DNA from: JAPLST01 sp964397565
Lineage (GTDB): Bacteria > Auribacterota > UBA3054 > JAPLST01
Reading direction: 5' to 3'
Length of the DNA stretch: 45,741 nt
NCBI GenBank assembly: GCA_964397565.1
Contig: CAYNJC010000034.1
Coordinates: 1-45,741, forward strand
Below the pieces are notes generated by a model. The model made no database searches and was not told where the DNA came from. It saw only the letters and a program-made list of their open reading frames with translations. Within the stretch, counting starts at the first letter, position 1; the number at the start of each line of letters is the position of its first letter. The position numbers and the translations under genes were made by a program. This document shows positions 27,593 to 34,758 of the stretch, one piece after another.

Positions 27593-28888
27593 CTACTTCT
27601 CCGTAATGACCGCGTGGGCGACGACCCAGTCGAGCGCTTTGCGCGTGCGCGCTTCTTCGTACAACGCGTCAAGGTGGCCTTCGCGCTCGAACATCCGGCG
27701 CACCCAGGCAACATCGCGGCGGAAGGCCTCGGCGTATTCTTGCAGCTGCGGTTGAATGTCCTGCTCCGTGACGTCAATCTTCTCGGCGTCGGCAATTGCA
27801 TGCAAGATATACTCCGAGCGCAGTTGCAGGGAGGCCACTTCTGCCAGTTGCTTGGCCATGTCACCCAGTTGCTGCTTGATCTCGTCTTCCTTTTCACCGG
27901 CGCGCAGGCGCCGCTGCGCCTCGCTCTCGACCAGGCGCCGGGTGCGTGACTGCAGGGCGCTGGGCGGCAGCGGCACGTCATGGGCGCGCACCAGCGCCTC
28001 GGCCGCCAAGTCATGCAAGCGGCGCTGCTCGGCCGCTTCACCGTAGGACTTGTGGTTTTTCTCAATGTCGTCGCGCAAGGCTTGCACGGACGTCAGGGCG
28101 GGATTGAGTTTCTTGACGAACTCGTCGTCCAGCAGCGGCCGCCGCCGTTCCTGTAACTGCCGGCAGGTGACGGAAAACACGATGGTCTTGCCCGCCAGCT
28201 CATTGCGAAAATAGTCGGTTGGCGCCGTTACGGTGATTTCCTGCGTCTCACCATTCTTGATGCCGGCCAATTGTTCGCCGAAGCCCGGTACGGGCAAGCG
28301 CGCGTTCGAGCTAACTTCGGTCCAGGCATTCTCGCGTTTCATCACTTCCTGGCCTTCGACGCGACCGACGTAATCGACCACCAGCCAGTCGCCAAACTGG
28401 GCCACGCGCGCCTCGGCCGGCTCGGCGAAAGTCGCATGCTGGTCAAGCAAGGCATCAATCGTCTTGTCCACGTCACCCGGCGCCACGGTGACCGGCCGCT
28501 TGTTCAAGGCCAGGCCGGTATAGTTCTTCAAGTGGACCGTCGGCTCGACTTCAAAACTGACCGCGAATTGGAGCGGGCCGTCATCGGGGTACTCGAGCTC
28601 CTTGTCAAGCTGCGGCGAGGTGATCGGCTTCAGGGCATGTTTCTTGACCACAGTGCGGATGATTCCGAGCGAAAGGTCTTCGAGGGTATTGCTGCGAAAC
28701 ACTTTTCGGAACTGCTGCTCGATCAGCGCGCGCGGCGCCTTGCCGGCGCGAAAGCCGGGCAACTCGGCCTGTTTGCTCAAACGCGCAACCGTGCGCTCAT
28801 AGGCGGCCGTCACATCCTCCGCGCCGACGGTGATATCCAGCAGCACTTCACACGGCGTTTTTGTCTTAATCGTTGCGTTGATGGGCAT
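27593..28888 (-). CDS. tig: Trigger factor
   Basis: Trigger factor of 431 residues, the ribosome-bound chaperone and prolyl isomerase that meets nascent chains at the exit tunnel. The ribosome-docking loop is GFRAGKAP (45-52). The FKBP-like domain follows (about 165-245, FGDWLVVDYVGRVEG, PVPGFGEQLAGIKNGE), then a long helical C-terminal substrate cradle. Length matches E. coli (432). It lies 28 bases after gyrA, and that gap is largely a heptamer repeat. tig is often next to clpP; here it is next to gyrase instead. No Shine-Dalgarno is evident, so translation may depend on upstream ribosomes. Confidence 0.95.
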   Translation of the reverse strand: MPINATIKTKTPCEVLLDITVGAEDVTAAYERTVARLSKQAELPGFRAGKAPRALIEQQFRKVFRSNTLEDLSLGIIRTVVKKHALKPITSPQLDKELEYPDDGPLQFAVSFEVEPTVHLKNYTGLALNKRPVTVAPGDVDKTIDALLDQHATFAEPAEARVAQFGDWLVVDYVGRVEGQEVMKRENAWTEVSSNARLPVPGFGEQLAGIKNGETQEITVTAPTDYFRNELAGKTIVFSVTCRQLQERRRPLLDDEFVKKLNPALTSVQALRDDIEKNHKSYGEAAEQRRLHDLAAEALVRAHDVPLPPSALQSRTRRLVESEAQRRLRAGEKEDEIKQQLGDMAKQLAEVASLQLRSEYILHAIADAEKIDVTEQDIQPQLQEYAEAFRRDVAWVRRMFEREGHLDALYEEARTRKALDWVVAHAVITEK

Positions 28889-28905
28889 GGGAGTACTACG
28901 TTGTA

Positions 28906-28926
28906 GGGTTCAGGGTTCAGGGTTCA
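28906..28926 (+). repeat. Perfect heptamer array at the gyrA-tig junction
   Basis: Three identical GGGTTCA units, plus partial copies to about 28939. The array covers the gyrA stop codon (28917-28919) and its last codons. Read on the minus strand it supplies part of the Pro-Glu-Pro tail of GyrA. Confidence 0.7.
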
Positions 28927-31439
28927 GGTGTTGGTTCAGGCAGGTCGGACGATTCAGCGGCATCGTTGCCGTTGCCGTTGCCATTGCCGTTGCCATTGAC
29001 GGTCGCGGGCAGCACGCGTGCGGCGCAAATCAGGCGGTCTTCTTCGGTCAGGCGGAAGGCGCGGACGCCCTGTGTGTTGCGGCCAATTTCGCGGAACTCA
29101 CTGGCGGCAATGCGCGACAGTTGCCCGCTTTCCGTGACCAGCACGACTTCGTCCGTGTCTTGAACGGTGAAGGCGCTGATGACTTTGCCGTTGCGCTCGG
29201 TGGTCTTCATCGTGATCAGGCCGGTGCCACCGCGGCGCTGGCAGCGATATTCGCTAAAGGTGGTGCGTTTGCCATAGCCGTGCTCGGTCAAGACCAGCAC
29301 GCTGGTGTTCTCGTTGTCGACGACTTCCATGTCAATGACATAATCGCCTTCGCGCAAGTGAATGCCGCGCACGCCGCGGGTGGTGCGGCCCATTTCGCGG
29401 CAGTCCTCCTCGTTGAAGCGGATCGACATGCCGTCGCGCGTGACGATCAGGATGTCATCCTGGCCGCTGGTCTGCTTGACGCCGCGCAGGATGTCGTCGT
29501 CATCCAGATTAATGGCAATAATGCCGCCGCGGCGCGGATTGCCGTAGGCCGACAAATTGGTTTTCTTGACGATGCCCTTGCGGGTGCACATGACAATGTT
29601 GCGCTTGTCATCAAACTCGCGCACGCGCAGCAATGCCGCGATTTTCTCCTCATCGCTGACCTGCAGCAGGTTGACAATCGCCTTGCCTTTCGCGTCGCGC
29701 GCCATTTGCGGGATTTCATAGACTTTCAGCCAGTACACGCGCCCGTTGGCGGTGAACACCAGCAGGTAATCATGGGTCGAGGCGGTGAAGACATGCTCGA
29801 CAAAATCCTCTTCTTTCATGGCGATGCCGCGCACGCCGACACCGCCGCGGTGCTGCGCGCGAAACGCCGCGACCGGGCAGCGCTTGATGTAGCCGCTGTG
29901 GGTGACGGTGATGACGGTCGGCTCGTCGGCGATCAAGTCCTCGATCTTCAGGTCATCCACGCGCGCAATGATATCGGTGCGGCGCTCGTCGCCGAAGTCT
30001 TTTTTGAGCTTTTGCAGTTCGTCAACAATGATGTTGAGCAGCACTTTGTCGCTGCGCAGAATGGTGTTGAGGTACTCGATCAACTTGAGCAGCTCGGCGA
30101 ACTCATCTTCGAGCTTGGTGCGCTCAAGGCCGGTCAACTGGTACAAGCGCATGTCGAGAATCGCGTTGGCTTGGATCTCGGTGAAGTCGAATTGCTTGAC
30201 CAGGCCGACGCGCGCTTCGTCGCGGCTTTTCGAGGCCCGGATCAGCTTGACGACTTTGTCAATGATATCGAGCGCTTTGAGAAATCCTTCGAGGATGTGG
30301 GCGCGCCGCTCGGCCTTGTCGAGATCGAAGCGGGTGCGCCGCAGAATCACTTCGCGGCGATGCGCAATAAAACATTCGAGCATCGGCTTCAAGCCCAGCG
30401 TGCGCGGCTCGCCGTTGACAATCGAGATCATGATCCCGCCAAAGGTCGTCTGCAACTGGGTGTGCTTGTAGAGCTGATTCAAGACGATCTCGGGCACTTC
30501 CCCGCGCTTCAGCTCGACCATGATGCGAATCCCGTCCTTGTCGGATTCGTCGCGCAAATCGGAAATGCCGCTGATCTTTTTCTCGTTGACCAGGGTGGCG
30601 ATGCTGGTCACCAAGCTGGCCTTGTTGACCATGAACGGAATTTCGGTGATAATAATATTCTCTTTGCCCTGCTTGGTCGGCTCGACGCCGGCCTTGCCGC
30701 GCAGGCGCAGGCGCCCGCGCCCGGTCGTATACAGCTCTTTGATCTCGGCCATGCCGCAGATAATGCCGCCGGTCGGGAAGTCCGGCCCGGGCATCACCTG
30801 CATCAGTTCCTCGAGCGTACAGCGCGGCTTTTTCACGCACAAGATCAGCGCATCGCACAATTCATTCATGTTGTGCGGCGGCACATTGGTCGCCATGCCG
30901 ACGGCAATGCCGGCCGTGCCGTTCAGCAGCAACTGCGGCACTTTCGTCGGCAGCACCACCGGCTCGCTGGTGGACTCGTCAAAATTGGGGGTGAACTCGA
31001 CCGTGTTCTTGTCAATGTCCGCCAGAATCTCCTCGGCCAGGGCGGTCAAGCGCGATTCGGTGTACCGATAGGCCGCGGCGGAGTCGCCATCGAGTGAGCC
31101 GAAATTGCCCTGTCCGTCAATCAGCGGATAGCGCAGATTCCACGGCTGGGCCATGCGCACCAGCGTGTCATACACGGCCATATCGCCATGCGGATGGTAT
31201 TTTTTGAGCACTTCGCCGACGACGCCCGCGCACTTGGTGTAGCGCCGGTTGTGCAGCAGGCCTTCGCTGAACATCGCGTACAGAATGCGGCGATGCACCG
31301 GCTTTAGCCCGTCGCGCACATCCGGCAAGGCGCGGCTGACGATCACGCTCATGGCGTAATCCATGAACGACTTCTTCATCTCGTCGGCGACGGACACCGG
31401 GACGATCTTCTCATTCTGCGTGTAGATGCTCTGATCCAT
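28917..31439 (-). CDS. gyrA: DNA gyrase subunit A
   Basis: GyrA of 840 residues; with GyrB it introduces negative supercoils. Seen: the winged-helix breakage-reunion domain with catalytic Tyr126 in AAAYRYTESR, the C-gate, and a C-terminal beta-pinwheel with repeated blades and the GyrA box QRRGGTG. The quinolone-determining segment reads HPHGDMAVYDTLVRMAQ, so the residue equivalent to E. coli Ser83 is Met87, while the Asp87 equivalent (Asp91) is kept. The far C-terminus is an Asn-Gly dipeptide run followed by LPEPTPEP, part of which is encoded by a heptamer repeat. It follows gyrB by 39 bases and precedes tig by 28. Confidence 0.97.
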   Translation of the reverse strand: MDQSIYTQNEKIVPVSVADEMKKSFMDYAMSVIVSRALPDVRDGLKPVHRRILYAMFSEGLLHNRRYTKCAGVVGEVLKKYHPHGDMAVYDTLVRMAQPWNLRYPLIDGQGNFGSLDGDSAAAYRYTESRLTALAEEILADIDKNTVEFTPNFDESTSEPVVLPTKVPQLLLNGTAGIAVGMATNVPPHNMNELCDALILCVKKPRCTLEELMQVMPGPDFPTGGIICGMAEIKELYTTGRGRLRLRGKAGVEPTKQGKENIIITEIPFMVNKASLVTSIATLVNEKKISGISDLRDESDKDGIRIMVELKRGEVPEIVLNQLYKHTQLQTTFGGIMISIVNGEPRTLGLKPMLECFIAHRREVILRRTRFDLDKAERRAHILEGFLKALDIIDKVVKLIRASKSRDEARVGLVKQFDFTEIQANAILDMRLYQLTGLERTKLEDEFAELLKLIEYLNTILRSDKVLLNIIVDELQKLKKDFGDERRTDIIARVDDLKIEDLIADEPTVITVTHSGYIKRCPVAAFRAQHRGGVGVRGIAMKEEDFVEHVFTASTHDYLLVFTANGRVYWLKVYEIPQMARDAKGKAIVNLLQVSDEEKIAALLRVREFDDKRNIVMCTRKGIVKKTNLSAYGNPRRGGIIAINLDDDDILRGVKQTSGQDDILIVTRDGMSIRFNEEDCREMGRTTRGVRGIHLREGDYVIDMEVVDNENTSVLVLTEHGYGKRTTFSEYRCQRRGGTGLITMKTTERNGKVISAFTVQDTDEVVLVTESGQLSRIAASEFREIGRNTQGVRAFRLTEEDRLICAARVLPATVNGNGNGNGNGNDAAESSDLPEPTPEP

Positions 31440-31478
31440 TTGTTCTTACCGTGTAATAATAATCACTGGGCCACCGGT

Positions 31479-33950
31479 TCAGATGTCCAGATTAGTCACA
31501 TATTTGGCGTGCTGCTGAATGAACTCGCGGCGCGGCTCGACTTCATCGCCCATCAGCACGGTGAACATTTCATCGGCCTCGACGGCATCTTCGATCATGA
31601 CCTTCAGCAGCGTGCGCTTGGCCGGCTCCATCGTGGTTTCCCACAACTGGGACGGGTTCATTTCGCCCAAGCCCTTGTAGCGCTGAATCTGCAGACCCTT
31701 GCGGCCGTTGTCGCGCACACGCTCGAGCAATTCGCTGAGCGAGAACACCTGCCACTCGACCTCGCCGGTCTTCAGCTGCGCCAGGACCGGGCGCACATCT
31801 TCTTTCTTCGATTTCTCATCCACCGGCGCGGCAGTCCAGCTGGTCAGGGCCAGATCGCGCTTGCGCAGTTCCTTGACCAGTTTCTGAATCTGGTTGCTTT
31901 CATACAGCTCGGTGACATCCATGCGCACGGCCGGTTTTTCGCCCTTGTCCGCCGCCGGCTCGGCTGCGGTGAACAAGTCGTCGTTGTCAATCTGGAGTTC
32001 GGCCCCGCTCAGCGCCTCGTGCTCCTCGGTCAACTGCTTGAGTTGTTTGTCGTTCAAGACCAGGCGCGTTTCTTTCTCGATCCGCACCCGGTACATCGGC
32101 AGGTTGCCGTCGGCATCCTGCAGGGCGAAGTAGGCCGTCAAGTCGACGCCCTTGCGTTCAAGCGCGCGCACACATTCCTCGAGCTTGACCAGCACATCCA
32201 GCAACTCACGAAATTGGGGCGGCGTCATCGCCTTTTTCTGGGACGCCGGCGTGCACTCAATGTCTTCACAGCCGAGATCCAACAGATAGGCGTTCATCTC
32301 GTTGTCGGTGTTGAGATAGCGCTCCTTGGATTTGCGGCGCACGCGGTACAACGGTGGCTGGGCAATGTACATGTAGCCACGGCTGATCAGTTCGGGCATT
32401 TGGCGGAAGAAAAACGTCAAGAGCAAGGTGCGAATATGCGAGCCGTCCACATCGGCGTCGGTCATGATGATGACTTTGTGGTAGCGCGCTTTTTCGACAT
32501 TGAAGTCACCGGCGCCGATGCCGGTGCCCATGGCCGTGATCATGGTGCGGATTTCCTCGTTGCCGAGGATTTTGTCCAGGCGCGCTTTTTCAATGTTGAG
32601 GATTTTGCCGCGCAAGGGCAGAATCGCCTGGAACTTGCGGTCGCGGCCCTGCTTGGCCGAGCCGCCGGCCGAATCGCCCTCGACCAGGTACAGCTCGCAC
32701 AGGGCCGGGTCGCGTTCCGAACAATCGGCCAGCTTGCCGGGCAGGGAGGCCGTGTCGAGCACGCCCTTGCGGCGTGTCAGGTCGCGCGCCTTGCGGGCCG
32801 CCTCGCGCGCGCGGGCCGCCGTCAAGGCCTTTTCAATCACGCGCCGCGACACGCTCGGGTTCTCCTCAAGAAAGGTACTTAAGCCGTCATTGACAATCGA
32901 ATTGACGATGCCCTCGACCTCGGTGTTGCCGAGCTTGGTCTTGGTCTGGCCCTCGAATTGCGGATTGGCAACCTTGACCGAGATCACCGCCGTCAGCCCC
33001 TCGCGAATGTCATCGCCGGCGACACTCAACTTCTCGGCCTTGGCAATCGAACTGTTCTTCACATAACTGTTGATCGTGCGGGTCAGGGCCGAGCGGAAGC
33101 CGCTCAAATGCGTGCCGCCCTCGATCGTGTTGATGTTGTTGGCGAAGCTGTAGACGTTTTCCGAGTAGGTTTCGTTGAACTGAATCGCCACCTCGGCCTC
33201 GAGGTCGTCGCGCTGTTTTATAAAATAAATGACCTTGTCATGCAGCGGTGTTTTGTTCTTGTTCAAGTACTCGACAAATGAAACAATGCCGCCGTCATAC
33301 TTGAACTTGTTTTCCTTGCCCTCGACGCGCTCGTCCTTGATATTGATCTCAAGTCCCTTGTTCAAAAAGGCCAGTTCGCGCAAACGATTGGTCAGCGTGT
33401 CGTAGTTGATCTCGATCGTCTCGAAAATCTGGTCGTCGGGCATGAAGGTGATCTTCGTGCCGGTCTTCTTGCTCTTGCCGATTTGCTCGAGCTGGCCGCT
33501 GGTAACCCCACGCTGAAAGCGCATGTGGTAGACAAAGCCGTCGCGCATGACTTCGGCGTCCATCCATTCCGACAAGGCGTTCACGCATGAGACGCCCACG
33601 CCGTGCAAGCCGCCCGACACCTTGTAACTTTGCTTGTCAAATTTACCGCCGGCATGCAGGGTTGTCAAGACGACTTCGATCGCCGGCTTTTTCATTTTCT
33701 GGTGCATGTCGACCGGGATGCCACGGCCGTTGTCAATCACCGTGACCGAATTGTCCTGGTGAATAATGACATCTATCTTGTCGCAATAGCCCGCCAGGGC
33801 TTCATCCACCGAGTTGTCCACCACTTCGTAGACCAAGTGATGCAGGCCGCGCGTGCCGGTATCGCCAATGTACATGGCCGGGCGTTTGCGCACCGCCTCG
33901 ATGCCTTCGAGGACGATAATCGTGGTGGCGTCATATTTCTGAGCCGTCAT
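31479..33950 (-). CDS. gyrB: DNA gyrase subunit B
   Basis: GyrB of 823 residues, the ATPase subunit. Seen: the GHKL ATP site (VYEVVDNSVDEALAGYCD, IDNGRGIPVD, GGLHGVGVSCVNALS), the TOPRIM motifs YLVEGDSAGGSAKQGRDR and IMTDADVDGSHIRTLLL, and the C-terminal RYKGLGEMNPSQLWETTM. A long insertion of about 170 residues in the TOPRIM region (about 580-740) makes it the Gram-negative-sized form. GyrB is preferred over ParE because gyrA with a pinwheel follows. I start at the ATG at 33950; an in-frame TTG lies 12 bases upstream. A strong promoter and a perfect palindrome lie upstream. Confidence 0.97.
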   Translation of the reverse strand: MTAQKYDATTIIVLEGIEAVRKRPAMYIGDTGTRGLHHLVYEVVDNSVDEALAGYCDKIDVIIHQDNSVTVIDNGRGIPVDMHQKMKKPAIEVVLTTLHAGGKFDKQSYKVSGGLHGVGVSCVNALSEWMDAEVMRDGFVYHMRFQRGVTSGQLEQIGKSKKTGTKITFMPDDQIFETIEINYDTLTNRLRELAFLNKGLEINIKDERVEGKENKFKYDGGIVSFVEYLNKNKTPLHDKVIYFIKQRDDLEAEVAIQFNETYSENVYSFANNINTIEGGTHLSGFRSALTRTINSYVKNSSIAKAEKLSVAGDDIREGLTAVISVKVANPQFEGQTKTKLGNTEVEGIVNSIVNDGLSTFLEENPSVSRRVIEKALTAARAREAARKARDLTRRKGVLDTASLPGKLADCSERDPALCELYLVEGDSAGGSAKQGRDRKFQAILPLRGKILNIEKARLDKILGNEEIRTMITAMGTGIGAGDFNVEKARYHKVIIMTDADVDGSHIRTLLLTFFFRQMPELISRGYMYIAQPPLYRVRRKSKERYLNTDNEMNAYLLDLGCEDIECTPASQKKAMTPPQFRELLDVLVKLEECVRALERKGVDLTAYFALQDADGNLPMYRVRIEKETRLVLNDKQLKQLTEEHEALSGAELQIDNDDLFTAAEPAADKGEKPAVRMDVTELYESNQIQKLVKELRKRDLALTSWTAAPVDEKSKKEDVRPVLAQLKTGEVEWQVFSLSELLERVRDNGRKGLQIQRYKGLGEMNPSQLWETTMEPAKRTLLKVMIEDAVEADEMFTVLMGDEVEPRREFIQQHAKYVTNLDI

Positions 33951-34020
33951 ACGTGGTTCCAATCAAAATCTTGTGTTTACGCAGGAATTACCCTACAGTA
34001 TGTATTACTTACTATAACAA

Positions 34021-34049
34021 AGTATACACAAAATGTCTGTAAAAGTCAA
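34021..34049 (-). promoter_or_regulatory. gyrB operon promoter
   Basis: On the minus strand: TTGACT (34044-34049), 17 bases, TATACT (34021-34026). Predicted start is near 34014 with a leader of about 64 bases before the gyrB ATG. Confidence 0.75.
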
Positions 34050-34050
34050 C

Positions 34051-34083
34051 ATTATAAAGCATTGCTGCGCAATGCTTTATAAT
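34051..34083. promoter_or_regulatory. Perfect 15+15 palindrome abutting the gyrB -35
   Basis: ATTATAAAGCATTGC (34051-34065), TGC, then GCAATGCTTTATAAT (34069-34083). It ends one base from the gyrB -35 hexamer. There is no U-tract, so it is a poor terminator. It could be an operator or a cruciform-forming element sensitive to supercoiling. Confidence 0.6.
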
Positions 34084-34132
34084 CATTGCGCAAACAGGTG
34101 TTAAAAGCCACACAGACGGGTCAACGGGATTC

Positions 34133-34160
34133 AGTAATTAGTGATCAGTGATTAGTAATC
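34133..34160 (+). repeat. Heptamer array, AGTRATY type
   Basis: Four consecutive units of the form AGTRATY (first AGTAATT, second AGTGATC), in exact 7-base register. Confidence 0.7.
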
Positions 34161-34177
34161 AGTGCGTCAGTTTCTGC

Positions 34178-34205
34178 AACTGAAAACCGAAAACTGAGAA
34201 TTGAG
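34178..34205 (+). repeat. Heptamer array, AAYYGAR type
   Basis: Four consecutive units of the form AAYYGAR (first AACTGAA, third AACTGAG), with a diverged fifth (AATTTCC). Confidence 0.7.
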
Positions 34206-34257
34206 AATTTCCCACCTGCCCACTTTTTTGCTTGCCGCGGCTGCCGGCTTGTTGCTG

Positions 34258-34405
34258 CAAAGTGGGAGCGACCTCCGTGTCGCGATTCTGCCACATCTGC
34301 TCTACCACTGAATACTGAACACGCCGCGGTCGCAGCAGTTTTTATCCGCAGATGGCACAGATGACGCAGATTGGCAGCGCAGCACCATAATTTGTTTTGT
34401 TGCAA
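34258..34405 (+). repeat. Composite intergenic repeat, copy 2
   Basis: Same three blocks, order and strand as 185-302. Block a begins GTGGGAGCGACCTCCGTG (34262). Block b has TTTTATCCGCAGATG with nine-base units CCGCAGATG, GCACAGATG, ACGCAGATT (34346-34372). Block c has CATAA then TGTTTTGT (about 34385-34405). A heptamer pair (34307-34320) sits between blocks a and b and is absent from copy 1. Confidence 0.65.
34307..34320 (+). repeat. Heptamer pair inside the composite repeat
   Basis: ACTGAAT followed directly by ACTGAAC. A similar pair (ACTGAAC, ATTGAAC) occurs at 34431-34444. Two units alone are weak evidence; they gain weight from the surrounding arrays. Confidence 0.45.
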
Positions 34406-34430
34406 AAGAAATTACGAGCAAGAGATTACC

Positions 34431-34444
34431 ACTGAACATTGAAC
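34431..34444 (+). repeat. Heptamer pair
   Basis: ACTGAAC followed directly by ATTGAAC, nearly the same unit as at 34307-34320. Confidence 0.45.
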
Positions 34445-34459
34445 GGCAGGCGGGAAACC

Positions 34460-34487
34460 ACCGATCACCGAAAACCGAAAACCGCTG
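34460..34487 (+). repeat. Heptamer array, ACCGAAA type
   Basis: Four units that all begin ACCG in 7-base register; units two and three are identical (ACCGAAA). Confidence 0.65.
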
Positions 34488-34519
34488 CCCGCTGACTTGG
34501 TTAGCTAAGGCACAGCCAG

Positions 34520-34579
34520 TCCCGCCATCGGCGGTGATCCCGCCATCGGCGTGGATACGCCCCGCGCTCCGCGCGGGGC
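34520..34579 (+). repeat. Short direct repeat followed by a GC hairpin
   Basis: TCCCGCCATCGGCG occurs twice, 18 bases apart (34520 and 34538), with a near copy at 45336-45350. Then GCCCCGCG / CTCCG / CGCGGGGC (34559-34579) forms a perfect 8-base stem. Confidence 0.6.
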
Positions 34580-34612
34580 ATGCTGCGCGTCATTTGCCCG
34601 CCGTTTTCCGAG

Positions 34613-34641
34613 CAGATTCGCGGCACGGAGGCCGCTCCCAC
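34613..34641 (-). repeat. Inverted copy of composite-repeat block a
   Basis: The reverse complement of this stretch reads GTGGGAGCGGCCTCCGTG and continues through CCGCGAATCTG, matching 188-216 exactly over 29 bases. Confidence 0.7.
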
Positions 34642-34677
34642 ACTCTTTCAGCACCTACCACCAGAAATTAAAGAGAG

Positions 34678-34740
34678 GGCGGCGTGTTGTTGCTCAATCC
34701 TATTCAGCCACGGTCACGCCCACGGCGCGACCGTGGGTGT
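34678..34740 (+). repeat. Paired-hairpin element, partial copy 3
   Basis: GGCGGCGTGTT followed by a TCAAT...ATTCA stretch matches 3827-3853 and leads into the hairpin CCACGGTC (34708-34715) / GACCGTGG (34729-34736) with an enlarged 13-base loop. No left-hand hairpin is visible, so the copy is truncated. Confidence 0.5.
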
Positions 34741-34758
34741 CTCCAGAGCGGGCCCGCC

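Larger units (their letters stand above)
33951..34758. other. Repeat island between gyrB and the glycosidase gene
   Basis: An 808-base spacer with no supportable gene. In order it holds the gyrB promoter, a 33-base palindrome, heptamer arrays at 34133, 34178, 34307, 34431 and 34460, the second composite repeat (34258-34405), an 18-base direct repeat of TCCCGCCATCGGCG (34520-34551), a GC hairpin (34559-34579), an inverted block a (34613-34641) and a partial paired-hairpin element (34678-34740). This is the densest repeat cluster in the window. Confidence 0.7.

Noticed and set aside
28830..31097. A 755-codon plus-strand frame opposite gyrA and tig, and similar long frames opposite clpB, the VCBS gene and the glycosidase
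   Set aside because: GC-rich codon usage leaves few stops on the opposite strand. The conserved families are on the minus strand (or plus for VCBS), and the mirror frames show no signatures.
34051..34083. Reading the gyrB-upstream palindrome as an intrinsic terminator
   Set aside because: No run of Ts follows on either strand, and no gene ends next to it.
34133..34487. Heptamer arrays as a possible CRISPR
   Set aside because: Units are contiguous with no spacers, far too short, and no cas genes are present.
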